Assembly (NCBI RefSeq): GCF_008330945.1
Contig: NZ_CP043489.1
Coordinates: 3,917,501 to 3,981,500, forward strand
Length of the DNA stretch: 64,000 nucleotides
Origin: Labrys sp. KNU-23
Lineage (GTDB): Bacteria > Pseudomonadota > Alphaproteobacteria > Rhizobiales > Labraceae
Reading direction: 5' to 3'
Under the pieces are notes generated by a model, which saw only the letters and a program-made list of their open reading frames with translations, had not been told where the DNA came from and searched no databases. A program made the translations under genes and the position numbers. Positions 57,398 through 64,000 of the stretch are shown piece by piece (the stretch's first letter is position 1; each line of letters begins with the position of its first letter).

Positions 57398-59050
57398 ATG
57401 ACCCGGATCAGCCGCAAGCAATTCCTCGCTTTGGGGGCCGCTTCGCTCGGCCTGGCCGGCGCCGGGCTGGTGGGCGCAGACTTGCTGGCGGGCAAGGGGC
57501 TGCCGGGCGGCGGCGAGGGCGGTTCCGTGCCCGGGGAACTGGTGGGCGCGTCTTCCCGCATCGGTCACAGGCTTCGGAGCGGCGGCTTCCCGGCGCCGGG
57601 AGAGACGCTGAAAACCGGCATCCTCGTCGTCGGTGGCGGCATAGCGGGCCTCGGCGCGGGCTATCGTCTCGCCAAGGGGGGGTATGACGATTTCCTGCTG
57701 CTCGATCTTGAAGCTTCGCCCGGCGGCAATGCCGCCAGCGGCCGCAACGAGGTCTGTGCCTTTCCCTGGGGCGCCCACTACGTGCCGCTGCTCACCGAAG
57801 AGGCCAGGGCTGTCAGGGCGCTGTTCCAGGATTTCGGCATCATCACCGGCTACGACGCCAAGGGCACGGCCATCTATGACGAATACGCCCTCTGCGCCGA
57901 TCCCTCGGAGCGGCTCTATCGCTATGGGCGCTGGCAGGAGGGCCTGATGCCCGCCGTCGGCCTCGATGCCGACGAGGAGGCCGACGGCAGGCGTTTCTTT
58001 GCGGCGATGAAGGCGTTTCGCCAGCGCATCGGCAGCGACGGCCGGCGCGCCTTCGCCATTCCGCTCGACCTGAGCTCACAGGACGCCGATCTGATGGCGC
58101 TCGACGGCCTCACCATGGCGGCCTGGATGGAGCGGGAGGGTTATCGCTCGCCGTCCCTGGCCTGGTATGTCGACTATTGCTGCCGCGACGACTACGGCAC
58201 GCGCTCGCGCGACGTCTCGGCCTGGGCCGGCATCCATTATTTCGCCGCCCGCAATGGCCGCGGCGCCGATGCCGAGGACCAGGGCCTGGTGACCTGGCCG
58301 GAGGGCAATGGCTATCTGGCGCGCCGTCTTGCCGAAGCGCTCGGCTCCCGCATAAGGACGCGCTCGCTTGCTTATGCCGTCGAGGCGAAGGCCAATGGTG
58401 TGGCCGTCGACGTCTGGGACGCGACTGAAGACAAGGCCCTCCGCATCGAGGCGAAGGCGGCCATCCTGGCGACGCCGCATTTCGTCACGGTGCGGCTGCT
58501 GCGCGACCAGAACCTTGCCGCCGGTTTCTCCTACGCGCCCTGGGCCGTCGCCAACATCACGCTGAGCCGCCTGCCCGGCGGCACCGGCGCCAATCTGAGC
58601 TGGGACAATGTCGTCTTCGACAGCCCCTTGCTCGGCTATGTCGTCGCCACCCACCAGATCACGCAGATGCGCCCGACCCGGACGGTGCTGACCTATTATT
58701 GGCCGATCAGCCACCTGCCGCCCGAGGACGCCCGCCGCGAGGCGCTCGCCCGCCCCCTGGAAGAATGGCAGGCGACCTTCCTGAAGGAACTCCTGGCCGT
58801 GCATCCCGAGCTCGAAGGCCATGTCGAGCGGGCCGATGTCTGGGTCTGGGGCCACGCCATGATCCGGCCGGTGCCGGGCTTCATCTGGGGCGGCCAGCGG
58901 CGGGCCGGGCTGCAGCAGCGGCCGCCGGTCTTCACTGCCCATTCCGACATGAGCGGCGTTTCCATCTTCGAGGAAGCCTATACGCATGGCGTGCGTGCGG
59001 CGGAGAAGGCCATGGCCTATGCTGGCCATCCTTTCGAAACGGTGCTGTGA
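57398..59050 (+). CDS. FAD-dependent oxidoreductase with Tat-like signal (amine-oxidase fold)
   Basis: A 550-residue flavoprotein. The N-terminus MTRISRKQFLALGAASLGLA has a Tat-like SRKQFL motif (RK instead of RR) and a hydrophobic core, suggesting export in folded form. The FAD motif is ILVVGGGIAGLGAGYRLAKG then PGGNAASG. The C-terminus (FTAHSDMSGVSIFEEAYTHG) is like flavin amine oxidases and protoporphyrinogen oxidases. Given speD and the aminopropyltransferase next to it, a polyamine or a polyamine conjugate is a reasonable substrate guess. Its stop overlaps the speD start (TGATG). Confidence 0.87.
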   Translation: MTRISRKQFLALGAASLGLAGAGLVGADLLAGKGLPGGGEGGSVPGELVGASSRIGHRLRSGGFPAPGETLKTGILVVGGGIAGLGAGYRLAKGGYDDFLLLDLEASPGGNAASGRNEVCAFPWGAHYVPLLTEEARAVRALFQDFGIITGYDAKGTAIYDEYALCADPSERLYRYGRWQEGLMPAVGLDADEEADGRRFFAAMKAFRQRIGSDGRRAFAIPLDLSSQDADLMALDGLTMAAWMEREGYRSPSLAWYVDYCCRDDYGTRSRDVSAWAGIHYFAARNGRGADAEDQGLVTWPEGNGYLARRLAEALGSRIRTRSLAYAVEAKANGVAVDVWDATEDKALRIEAKAAILATPHFVTVRLLRDQNLAAGFSYAPWAVANITLSRLPGGTGANLSWDNVVFDSPLLGYVVATHQITQMRPTRTVLTYYWPISHLPPEDARREALARPLEEWQATFLKELLAVHPELEGHVERADVWVWGHAMIRPVPGFIWGGQRRAGLQQRPPVFTAHSDMSGVSIFEEAYTHGVRAAEKAMAYAGHPFETVL

Positions 59051-59484
59051 TGGCACGGGCAGAGCAGGGAAAGCCATTGGCAGTGCAAGCGCAAACCTCA
59101 GGAGCCGGGGTGGCCTCGCTGGCGGAGGGAAGCTCGAACCAGCCGCGGGCCTTTGCGCCCGGCCTGCATCTGCTCATCGATTTCTGGGACTGCCGGGCCC
59201 TCACCGACGCCGCGGGCATCGAGCATGCCTTGCGCGAGGCTTCGGCCGCCTGCGGCGCCACGGTGCTCGGCGTCAAGCTGCATGGTTTCGGCGACACCGG
59301 CGGCATTACGGGCGTCGCTTTGCTCGCCGAATCCCATATCAGCATCCACACCTGGCCCGAGACCGGCTATGCCGCCCTCGACATCTTCATGTGCGGGCGC
59401 TGCGATCCCCGCCGGGCCTTGCCGGTGCTGGAGGCCCATTTCGCGCCGGGGCGCGTGAAGGTGAGCGAGCATCGGCGGGGGTAA
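59050..59484 (+). CDS. speD: S-adenosylmethionine decarboxylase proenzyme
   Basis: A 144-residue bacterial class AdoMetDC. The self-cleavage site is E94/S95 in LLAESHISIHTWPE, where the serine becomes the pyruvoyl group; the proton donor C115 is in LDIFMCGRCDP, and H100 is present. It makes decarboxylated AdoMet, the aminopropyl donor for spermidine-type synthesis. The first 33 residues are a low-complexity extension (QTSGAGVASLAEGSSNQ) not found in the core enzyme. It is coupled to the upstream oxidoreductase gene and ends the operon. Confidence 0.95.
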   Translation: MARAEQGKPLAVQAQTSGAGVASLAEGSSNQPRAFAPGLHLLIDFWDCRALTDAAGIEHALREASAACGATVLGVKLHGFGDTGGITGVALLAESHISIHTWPETGYAALDIFMCGRCDPRRALPVLEAHFAPGRVKVSEHRRG

Positions 59485-59503
59485 GATAGCCAGACCATAG
59501 TCC

Positions 59504-59908
59504 TCACTCCTCCGCTTCGGTGCCCATGTCGGCATCGGTGAGATAGACCGTCTCGACCGTCCCTGATGGATATACGCAATACCAGCTATAGGGGTTCAGC
59601 TCCTCGTCGGTGATGATCGAGCGGCAATCGGCGGTTTTCGAAAAATGAAGGGCGAAGCGGCGCTCTTCCTCCAGTGAGTCCGGGCCGGGCTGCCAGATGT
59701 CGATCTGGAGAGGATAGGTCTCGCTCAAGGGCGCGATGACGACATTGACGTCGAGTGGTTTGTCACCACCGGCGCCCCAACTCTCAATCATCTCGTCCTT
59801 GGAACTGAAATAGGCGATCGCCCGCTCAGGCCCGAAATAGTGCCGGATGGCGCCTTGGATCGTCTCGATATCGAGATGGCGGTCGATGAAGAGCTGGAAG
59901 TAGCCCAT
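59504..59908 (-). CDS. Hypothetical cytoplasmic protein
   Basis: A 134-residue acidic protein (YFQLFIDRHLDIETIQGAIR, then YPLQIDIWQPGPDSLEEERR, LNPYSWYCVYPSGTVETVYL, acidic end). No signal peptide, membrane segment or known motif. Size and acidity resemble the small immunity or SMI1/Imm-type orphan proteins, but I have no motif to support that. It converges on speD with 19 bp between stops and lies 59 bp beyond the gcvPB stop on the same strand, across a terminator. Confidence 0.65.
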   Translation of the reverse strand: MGYFQLFIDRHLDIETIQGAIRHYFGPERAIAYFSSKDEMIESWGAGGDKPLDVNVVIAPLSETYPLQIDIWQPGPDSLEEERRFALHFSKTADCRSIITDEELNPYSWYCVYPSGTVETVYLTDADMGTEAEE

Positions 59909-59924
59909 GCCTTGCCCGGTGATG

Positions 59925-59957
59925 TGAAAATCCCGCCGGACTTGTGCCCGGCGGGAA
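59925..59957 (-). terminator. Terminator of the glycine cleavage operon
   Basis: On the minus strand TCCCGCCGG, GCACAAGT and CCGGCGGGA form a nine-pair stem followed by TTTTC, directly after the gcvPB stop. Confidence 0.8.
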
Positions 59958-59967
59958 TGATCGTTTT

Positions 59968-61533
59968 CTATTCCGCCGCGTCCTTGATCGGCTCCGGCGG
60001 CGTCCAGCGCAGCACGGGCTGGCGGGCGGCACGGGTTTCGTCCAGGCGCCGGCGCGGGGCGTGGTAGGGGGCACCGGAGAAGCGCTCGGTCTCGCCGCGT
60101 TTGGCCGACAGCGCAAGGTCGCGCAGCGTGGCGATGAAGAGGTCGAGCGAGGCCTTGGATTCGCTCTCCGTCGGCTCGATCAGCATGGCGCCATGCACCA
60201 CGAGGGGGAAATACATCGTCATCGGATGATAGCCCTCGTCGATCATCGCCTTGGCGAAATCGAGCGTGGTCACGCCGGTATCCTTGAGCCAGGTGTCGTC
60301 GAACAGCGCCTCGTGCATGCAGGGCTGGTCGCCGAAGGGGGCCGACATCAGATCAGCCAGGCCGGCGCGGATATAGTTGGCGGAGAGCACCGCATCCTCC
60401 GAGGCCTGCCGCATGCCGTCGGTGCCATGCGAGAGCATGTAGGTCAGCGCCCGCGTGAACATGCCCATCTGGCCGTGGAAGGCGGTGAGGCGGCCGAAGG
60501 GCGTCTCGCCGTTCATCACTTCCTCGGCCCGCTCGACCAAGACGCGGGCGTTGACGACATAGGGGAAGGGTGCGAAGGGTGCGAGCTTGTCGGAAAGCAC
60601 CACCGGCCCCGCGCCCGGGCCGCCGCCGCCATGGGGCGTCGAGAAGGTCTTGTGCAGGTTGATGTGCATGGCGTCGACGCCGAGGTCGCCGGGGCGGACC
60701 TTGCCGACGATGGCGTTGAAATTGGCGCCGTCGCAGTAGAAATAGGCGCCCGCCTCATGCACCACGTCGGCGATGGCACGGATGTCACGCTCGAACAGGC
60801 CGCAGGTGTTGGGGTTGGTCAGCATGATCGCGGCGACATGCGGCCCCAGCGCCTTCTTGATCTCGGCCGGATCGACGGTGCCGTCCGCGCGCACGGGGAT
60901 GGATTCCACCGTGAAGCCGATCAGGGCCGCGGTGGCCGGATTGGTGCCATGGGCCGAGTCGGGCACCAGCACGACCTTGCGCGTCTCGCCTTCGCCCCTG
61001 GCCGCGATGGCCGCCTTGATCGCCATCATGCCGCAGAGCTCGCCATGCGCGCCGGCCTTCGGGCTCATCGCCACGGCCGGCATGCCGGTGAGGGTCTTGA
61101 GGTAATGGGCGAGATGGTCGATCACCGCCAGCGCGCCGGGCACGGTCGAGATCGGCTGCAGCGGATGGATGTCGGCAAAGCCCGGCAGCCGCGCCACCTT
61201 CTCGTTGAGGCGCGGATTGTGCTTCATGGTGCAGGAGCCAAGCGGAAAAAGCCCGGTATCGATGCCGAAATTCTTCTGGCTCAGGCGCACGAAATGGCGC
61301 ATCGCCTCCGGTTCGGCGAAGCCGGGCAGGCCGATCGGATCCTTGCGCTCGAAGGCACCGAGCCTCGGCTGGAAATCCTCGACCTCTTCGACGTCGACGC
61401 CGGTCACGTCGATGCGGCCGGTCTCGAACAGCAAGGCTTCCTCGATGATGAGGGCGCGATTGCCGGTAAAGGTGGGATTGATGGCCTCGGCCCCGTCTCC
61501 TGGGGAGGAGGGACGTCCCTGGCGGTTCAGCAT
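59968..61533 (-). CDS. gcvPB: Glycine dehydrogenase (aminomethyl-transferring) subunit 2
   Basis: A 521-residue P-protein beta subunit. The PLP lysine is in HINLHKTFSTPHGGGGPG, with MTNPNTCGLFE and DGANFNAIVG in the cofactor site. With GcvPA it decarboxylates glycine and passes the aminomethyl group to lipoyl-GcvH. The ATG at 61533 overlaps the gcvPA stop (TGATG); longer frames lie inside gcvPA. The split P-protein is the two-subunit form, rather than the single-chain form of E. coli. Confidence 0.96.
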   Translation of the reverse strand: MLNRQGRPSSPGDGAEAINPTFTGNRALIIEEALLFETGRIDVTGVDVEEVEDFQPRLGAFERKDPIGLPGFAEPEAMRHFVRLSQKNFGIDTGLFPLGSCTMKHNPRLNEKVARLPGFADIHPLQPISTVPGALAVIDHLAHYLKTLTGMPAVAMSPKAGAHGELCGMMAIKAAIAARGEGETRKVVLVPDSAHGTNPATAALIGFTVESIPVRADGTVDPAEIKKALGPHVAAIMLTNPNTCGLFERDIRAIADVVHEAGAYFYCDGANFNAIVGKVRPGDLGVDAMHINLHKTFSTPHGGGGPGAGPVVLSDKLAPFAPFPYVVNARVLVERAEEVMNGETPFGRLTAFHGQMGMFTRALTYMLSHGTDGMRQASEDAVLSANYIRAGLADLMSAPFGDQPCMHEALFDDTWLKDTGVTTLDFAKAMIDEGYHPMTMYFPLVVHGAMLIEPTESESKASLDLFIATLRDLALSAKRGETERFSGAPYHAPRRRLDETRAARQPVLRWTPPEPIKDAAE

Positions 61534-62873
61534 CAGACCAGCTCCTTCAGGGCGCTCACGAGGGCGGTGCGATCCTCGTCGGTGTTCACTTCGGTGGAGG
61601 CAATGATCAGGAGATCCTTCAGCTCGGCATTGGGCGACAGGCGCGAATAGGGCACGCCGCCCAGAATGCCCCTGGCTGCCAGCTTCTCCAGCAACGAGGC
61701 AGCGCTGCCTGATACCCGGATGGTGAACTCGTTGAAAAAGCTCTTCTGGATGATCTCGATACCATCGACCCTGGCCAGCATGTCGGCCAGCTTCACCGCA
61801 TTGGCATGGTTGACGCGGGCAAGCTTGCGCAGGCCCTTCTCGCCGAGCAGCGCCATGTGGATGGTGAAGGCGAGCACGCACAGGCCCGAATTTGTGCAGA
61901 TGTTCGAGGTCGCCTTGTCGCGGCGGATATGCTGCTCGCGCGTGGAGAGGGTCAGCACGAAGCCGCGCCGGCCCTCGGCGTCCACCGTCTGGCCGCACAG
62001 GCGCCCCGGCATCTGGCGCACATATTTCTGGCGCGTGGCGAACAGGCCGACATAGGGCCCGCCATAATTGAGGGCATTGCCGATGGACTGGCCTTCACCG
62101 ACCACGATGTCGGCGCCCATTTCGCCCGGCGACTTGACGAGGCCGAGCGAGACCGCCTCGGTGAACACCGCGATCAAGAGGGCGCCGGCCTTGTGGCAGG
62201 CCTGCGCGATCGGGGTGAGATCGCGCAGATTGCCGAAGACGTCCGGGTTCTGCACCACCACGCAGGAGGTTTCGCCGTCGATCTCGGCGATCAGATTCTC
62301 GCTGCCGTCCACATCGGCGGGCATGGCCACCTCATGGTGGCCGGCCATCTTCGAGATGGTGTGCACCACGTCGGTATAGTGCGGATGCAGGCCGCCGGAG
62401 AGGACCGCCTTGGAGCGCCGGGTGATGCGATGGGCCATCAGCACGGCCTCGGCCGTACCGGTGGAGCCGTCATACATCGAGGCGTTGGCGACCTCCATGC
62501 CGGTCAGCAGCGCGACCTGGGTCTGGAATTCGTAGAGATATTGCAGCGTGCCCTGGGCGATCTCGGGCTGATAGGGCGTGTAGGAGGTGAGGAATTCCGA
62601 GCGCTGGATCAGGTGGTCGACGGTCGCCGGCACGTGATGCTTGTAGGCGCCGGCGCCGACGAAGAAGGGTACAGAGGACGCCGTCACATTGCGCGAGGCG
62701 AAGGCGGTCATGATCTTCTCGACCGCCATTTCGCTCTTGGCATTCGGTAGCACCGGCGGCGCCTTCAAGAGCTTGTCGGCGGGGACGCTGGCGAAGAGAT
62801 CGTCGATGCCGTTGACGCCGATCTTCGCCAGCATGGCGCTGCGATCCTCGGCGGTCAGGGGTAGATAGCGCAT
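61533..62873 (-). CDS. gcvPA: Glycine dehydrogenase (aminomethyl-transferring) subunit 1
   Basis: A 446-residue P-protein alpha subunit: MRYLPLTAEDRSAMLAKIGV start, FVGAGAYKHHVPATVDHLI, TPYQPEIAQGTLQYLYEFQT and NASMYDGSTGTAEAVLMAHR. It pairs with GcvPB to form the active decarboxylase. It begins three bases after the gcvH stop, so gcvH, gcvPA and gcvPB form one tightly packed unit. Confidence 0.97.
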   Translation of the reverse strand: MRYLPLTAEDRSAMLAKIGVNGIDDLFASVPADKLLKAPPVLPNAKSEMAVEKIMTAFASRNVTASSVPFFVGAGAYKHHVPATVDHLIQRSEFLTSYTPYQPEIAQGTLQYLYEFQTQVALLTGMEVANASMYDGSTGTAEAVLMAHRITRRSKAVLSGGLHPHYTDVVHTISKMAGHHEVAMPADVDGSENLIAEIDGETSCVVVQNPDVFGNLRDLTPIAQACHKAGALLIAVFTEAVSLGLVKSPGEMGADIVVGEGQSIGNALNYGGPYVGLFATRQKYVRQMPGRLCGQTVDAEGRRGFVLTLSTREQHIRRDKATSNICTNSGLCVLAFTIHMALLGEKGLRKLARVNHANAVKLADMLARVDGIEIIQKSFFNEFTIRVSGSAASLLEKLAARGILGGVPYSRLSPNAELKDLLIIASTEVNTDEDRTALVSALKELV

Positions 62874-62876
62874 GGA

Positions 62877-63248
62877 TCAGGCTCCGATATGGGCCTTGTA
62901 GGCCGCATCGTCCATGAGGGCGTCGAGTTCGGCCGGGTTGGAGAGCTTGATCTTGATGAACCAGCCCTTGCCGAGCGGGTCCTCGTTCACGGTGGAGGGG
63001 GAGTCGGGCAGGCCTTCGTTCACTTCCAGCACCTCGCCGGACACCGGCGCATAGACCTCGCTGGCCGCCTTCACCGATTCCACCACCGCGGCTTCGTCGC
63101 CCTGCTTGAGCACCTTGCCGGCGGCGGGAAGCTCGATGAACACCACGTCGCCGAGCTGCGACTGGGCGTAGTCGGTGATGCCGATCGTGGCGACGTCGCC
63201 CTCGACGGACACATATTCGTGGTCGCTGGTGAACTTGATCGTCGGCAT
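62877..63248 (-). CDS. gcvH: Glycine cleavage system H protein
   Basis: A 123-residue lipoyl carrier starting MPTIKFTSDHEYVSVEGDVA. The lipoylated lysine is K60 in AVVESVKAASEVYAPVSGEV, followed by the conserved NEGLPDSPSTVNEDPLGKGW. It shuttles the aminomethyl group between the P, T and L proteins. A longer frame exists upstream but runs through the intergenic repeat and is not real. Confidence 0.97.
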   Translation of the reverse strand: MPTIKFTSDHEYVSVEGDVATIGITDYAQSQLGDVVFIELPAAGKVLKQGDEAAVVESVKAASEVYAPVSGEVLEVNEGLPDSPSTVNEDPLGKGWFIKIKLSNPAELDALMDDAAYKAHIGA

Positions 63249-63325
63249 AGGACTGTCCTCTGGTGGGATCGATTGACAGGAACTAGGAAAGAAAATCGAT
63301 GAACTCAGTGCGGGGTGCGTCGCGC

Positions 63326-63469
63326 TGCCCCTCACCCGCACCCTCTCCCCGTAAGAACGGGGCGAGGGGTGTCTCGGGCGTCGTGCGAGATATCAACGGT
63401 GCAGAAGGATGAAATGCGCCAACGTCCCCTCGCCCCGCGTTTGCGGGGGGAGGGTGCGGGTGAGGGGCA
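63326..63469. repeat. Intergenic inverted repeat between gcvT and gcvH
   Basis: The left arm TGCCCCTCACCCGCACCCTC (63326 on) and right arm GAGGGTGCGGGTGAGGGGCA (ending 63469) are exact complements over 20 bp, with further paired C- and G-rich blocks inside (CCCCTCGCCCCG near 63425 and CGGGGCGAGGGG near 63358). It closely resembles the coding element at 18485-18577 in composition and layout. Confidence 0.9.
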
Positions 63470-63495
63470 ACGCAACCGGTCACGTTGAAATCCCT

Positions 63496-64000
63496 TTACG
63501 ATCTATGGAAGCGGTGTGGGGCGAAGGGCAGGGGCGCGACCTCGATCGGCACGTCCTTGCCGCGCAATTCGACGGTGAGGCCGGTACCTACGGCCGACAA
63601 AGCGGGGGGCACGTAGCCGATGGCGATGGGCCCGCCCACGGTGGGGCCGAAGCCGCCCGAGGTGACGATACCGACGGTCTCGCCGGTCTGATTCTTCAAG
63701 GCCGCGCCTTCGCGCACGGGCGCGCGGCCCTCCGGCTTGAGACCGACGCGGATGCGAGCGGGGCCTTCCGCGATTTCGCGCTGGATGCGGGACGCACCGG
63801 GAAAGCCGCCCTGTTCGCGCCGGCGCTTCTGGATCGACCAGATCAGGCCGGCCTCGATCGGCGAGATGGTCGGATCGAGCTCATGGCCATAGAGGCACAG
63901 GCCCGCCTCCAGGCGCAGTGAATCGCGGGCGCCAAGGCCGATCGGCTTGACCCGTTCGTCGGCGAGGAGCGTGCGCCAGAGTGCAACGGCTTTGTCGTTG
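63496..64000 (-). CDS. gcvT: Aminomethyltransferase (glycine cleavage T protein), 3' part
   Basis: The gene enters from the right edge, so only the last about 167 residues are seen. Recognisable are IGLGARDSLRLEAGLCLYGH, LDPTISPIEAGLIWSIQKRR, the C-terminal barrel motif GETVGIVTSGGFGPTVGGPI and AIGYVPPAL. GcvT releases ammonia and transfers the methylene group to tetrahydrofolate. It heads the gcvT-gcvH-gcvPA-gcvPB series; 247 bp with a long inverted repeat separate it from gcvH, which could set different expression levels. Confidence 0.95.
   Translation of the reverse strand, partial: NDKAVALWRTLLADERVKPIGLGARDSLRLEAGLCLYGHELDPTISPIEAGLIWSIQKRRREQGGFPGASRIQREIAEGPARIRVGLKPEGRAPVREGAALKNQTGETVGIVTSGGFGPTVGGPIAIGYVPPALSAVGTGLTVELRGKDVPIEVAPLPFAPHRFHRS

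Overview
This 64 kb window is high-GC chromosomal DNA from an alphaproteobacterium, most likely a member of the Hyphomicrobiales (Rhizobiales). That placement is an inference. It rests on the GC-rich coding style, the alpha-type neighbourhoods (M16 peptidase pair next to mutL, lspA-ileS, the ispE-TPR pair, a split glycine decarboxylase gcvPA/gcvPB) and the dispersed 'GTCATTGCGAGCG' type palindromic repeats. I see no rRNA, tRNA, CRISPR array, transposase or phage gene.

Layout. 1-9.3 kb: 3' end of an rluB-type pseudouridine synthase with a tandem-repeat tail, rsmD, an OsmC-family gene, a pair of M16 peptidase subunits, a lipoprotein, mutL, then lspA and a DUF3035-like gene on the opposite strand. 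9.4-15.6 kb: ileS, a YghU-type glutathione transferase, a trypsin/PDZ protein that has lost its catalytic triad, and a spermidine-synthase-like methyltransferase-fold protein. 15.8-23.7 kb: a pyroglutamate (5-oxoproline) locus made of a biotin carboxylase/BCCP fusion, a pxpB-pxpC fusion, pxpA, pcp, the paired membrane proteins DUF979 and DUF969, and a GntR/FadR regulator with a matching operator palindrome. 23.7-29.5 kb: mostly uncharacterised membrane proteins and a flavoprotein dehydrogenase. 29.6-35.4 kb: a LuxR-type regulator beside an AT-rich stretch, a GH15 glucosidase, a VOC protein, a TetR regulator with a perfect operator coupled to an EamA exporter, and a DUF4336 protein. 35.5-43.6 kb: leftward housekeeping genes (proC-like, ribF, HAD phosphatase, patatin, purD, ispE, TPR protein). 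43.8-51.3 kb: MFS exporter, exported TPR-caspase protein, an atypical nagA divergent from a DeoR regulator, and ETF-ubiquinone oxidoreductase.

51.8-59.5 kb holds the most interesting system: SPFH/SHOCT protein, two zinc-ribbon DUF4178 proteins, a Ser/Gly-rich microprotein, DUF350, a membrane-embedded spermidine-synthase-like enzyme, a Tat-like exported FAD oxidoreductase and SpeD (AdoMet decarboxylase). All run in one direction and several are translationally coupled. SpeD makes the aminopropyl donor, the membrane enzyme could transfer it, and the flavoprotein could act on the product outside the cytoplasm, while SPFH, DUF350 and DUF4178 place the process at the membrane. The window ends in the glycine cleavage operon gcvT-gcvH-gcvPA-gcvPB on the minus strand, with gcvT cut by the window edge.

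Several classes of intergenic palindrome punctuate the region. One perfect 30-bp inverted repeat lies inside the pxpB-pxpC coding sequence, in frame and at the domain junction.
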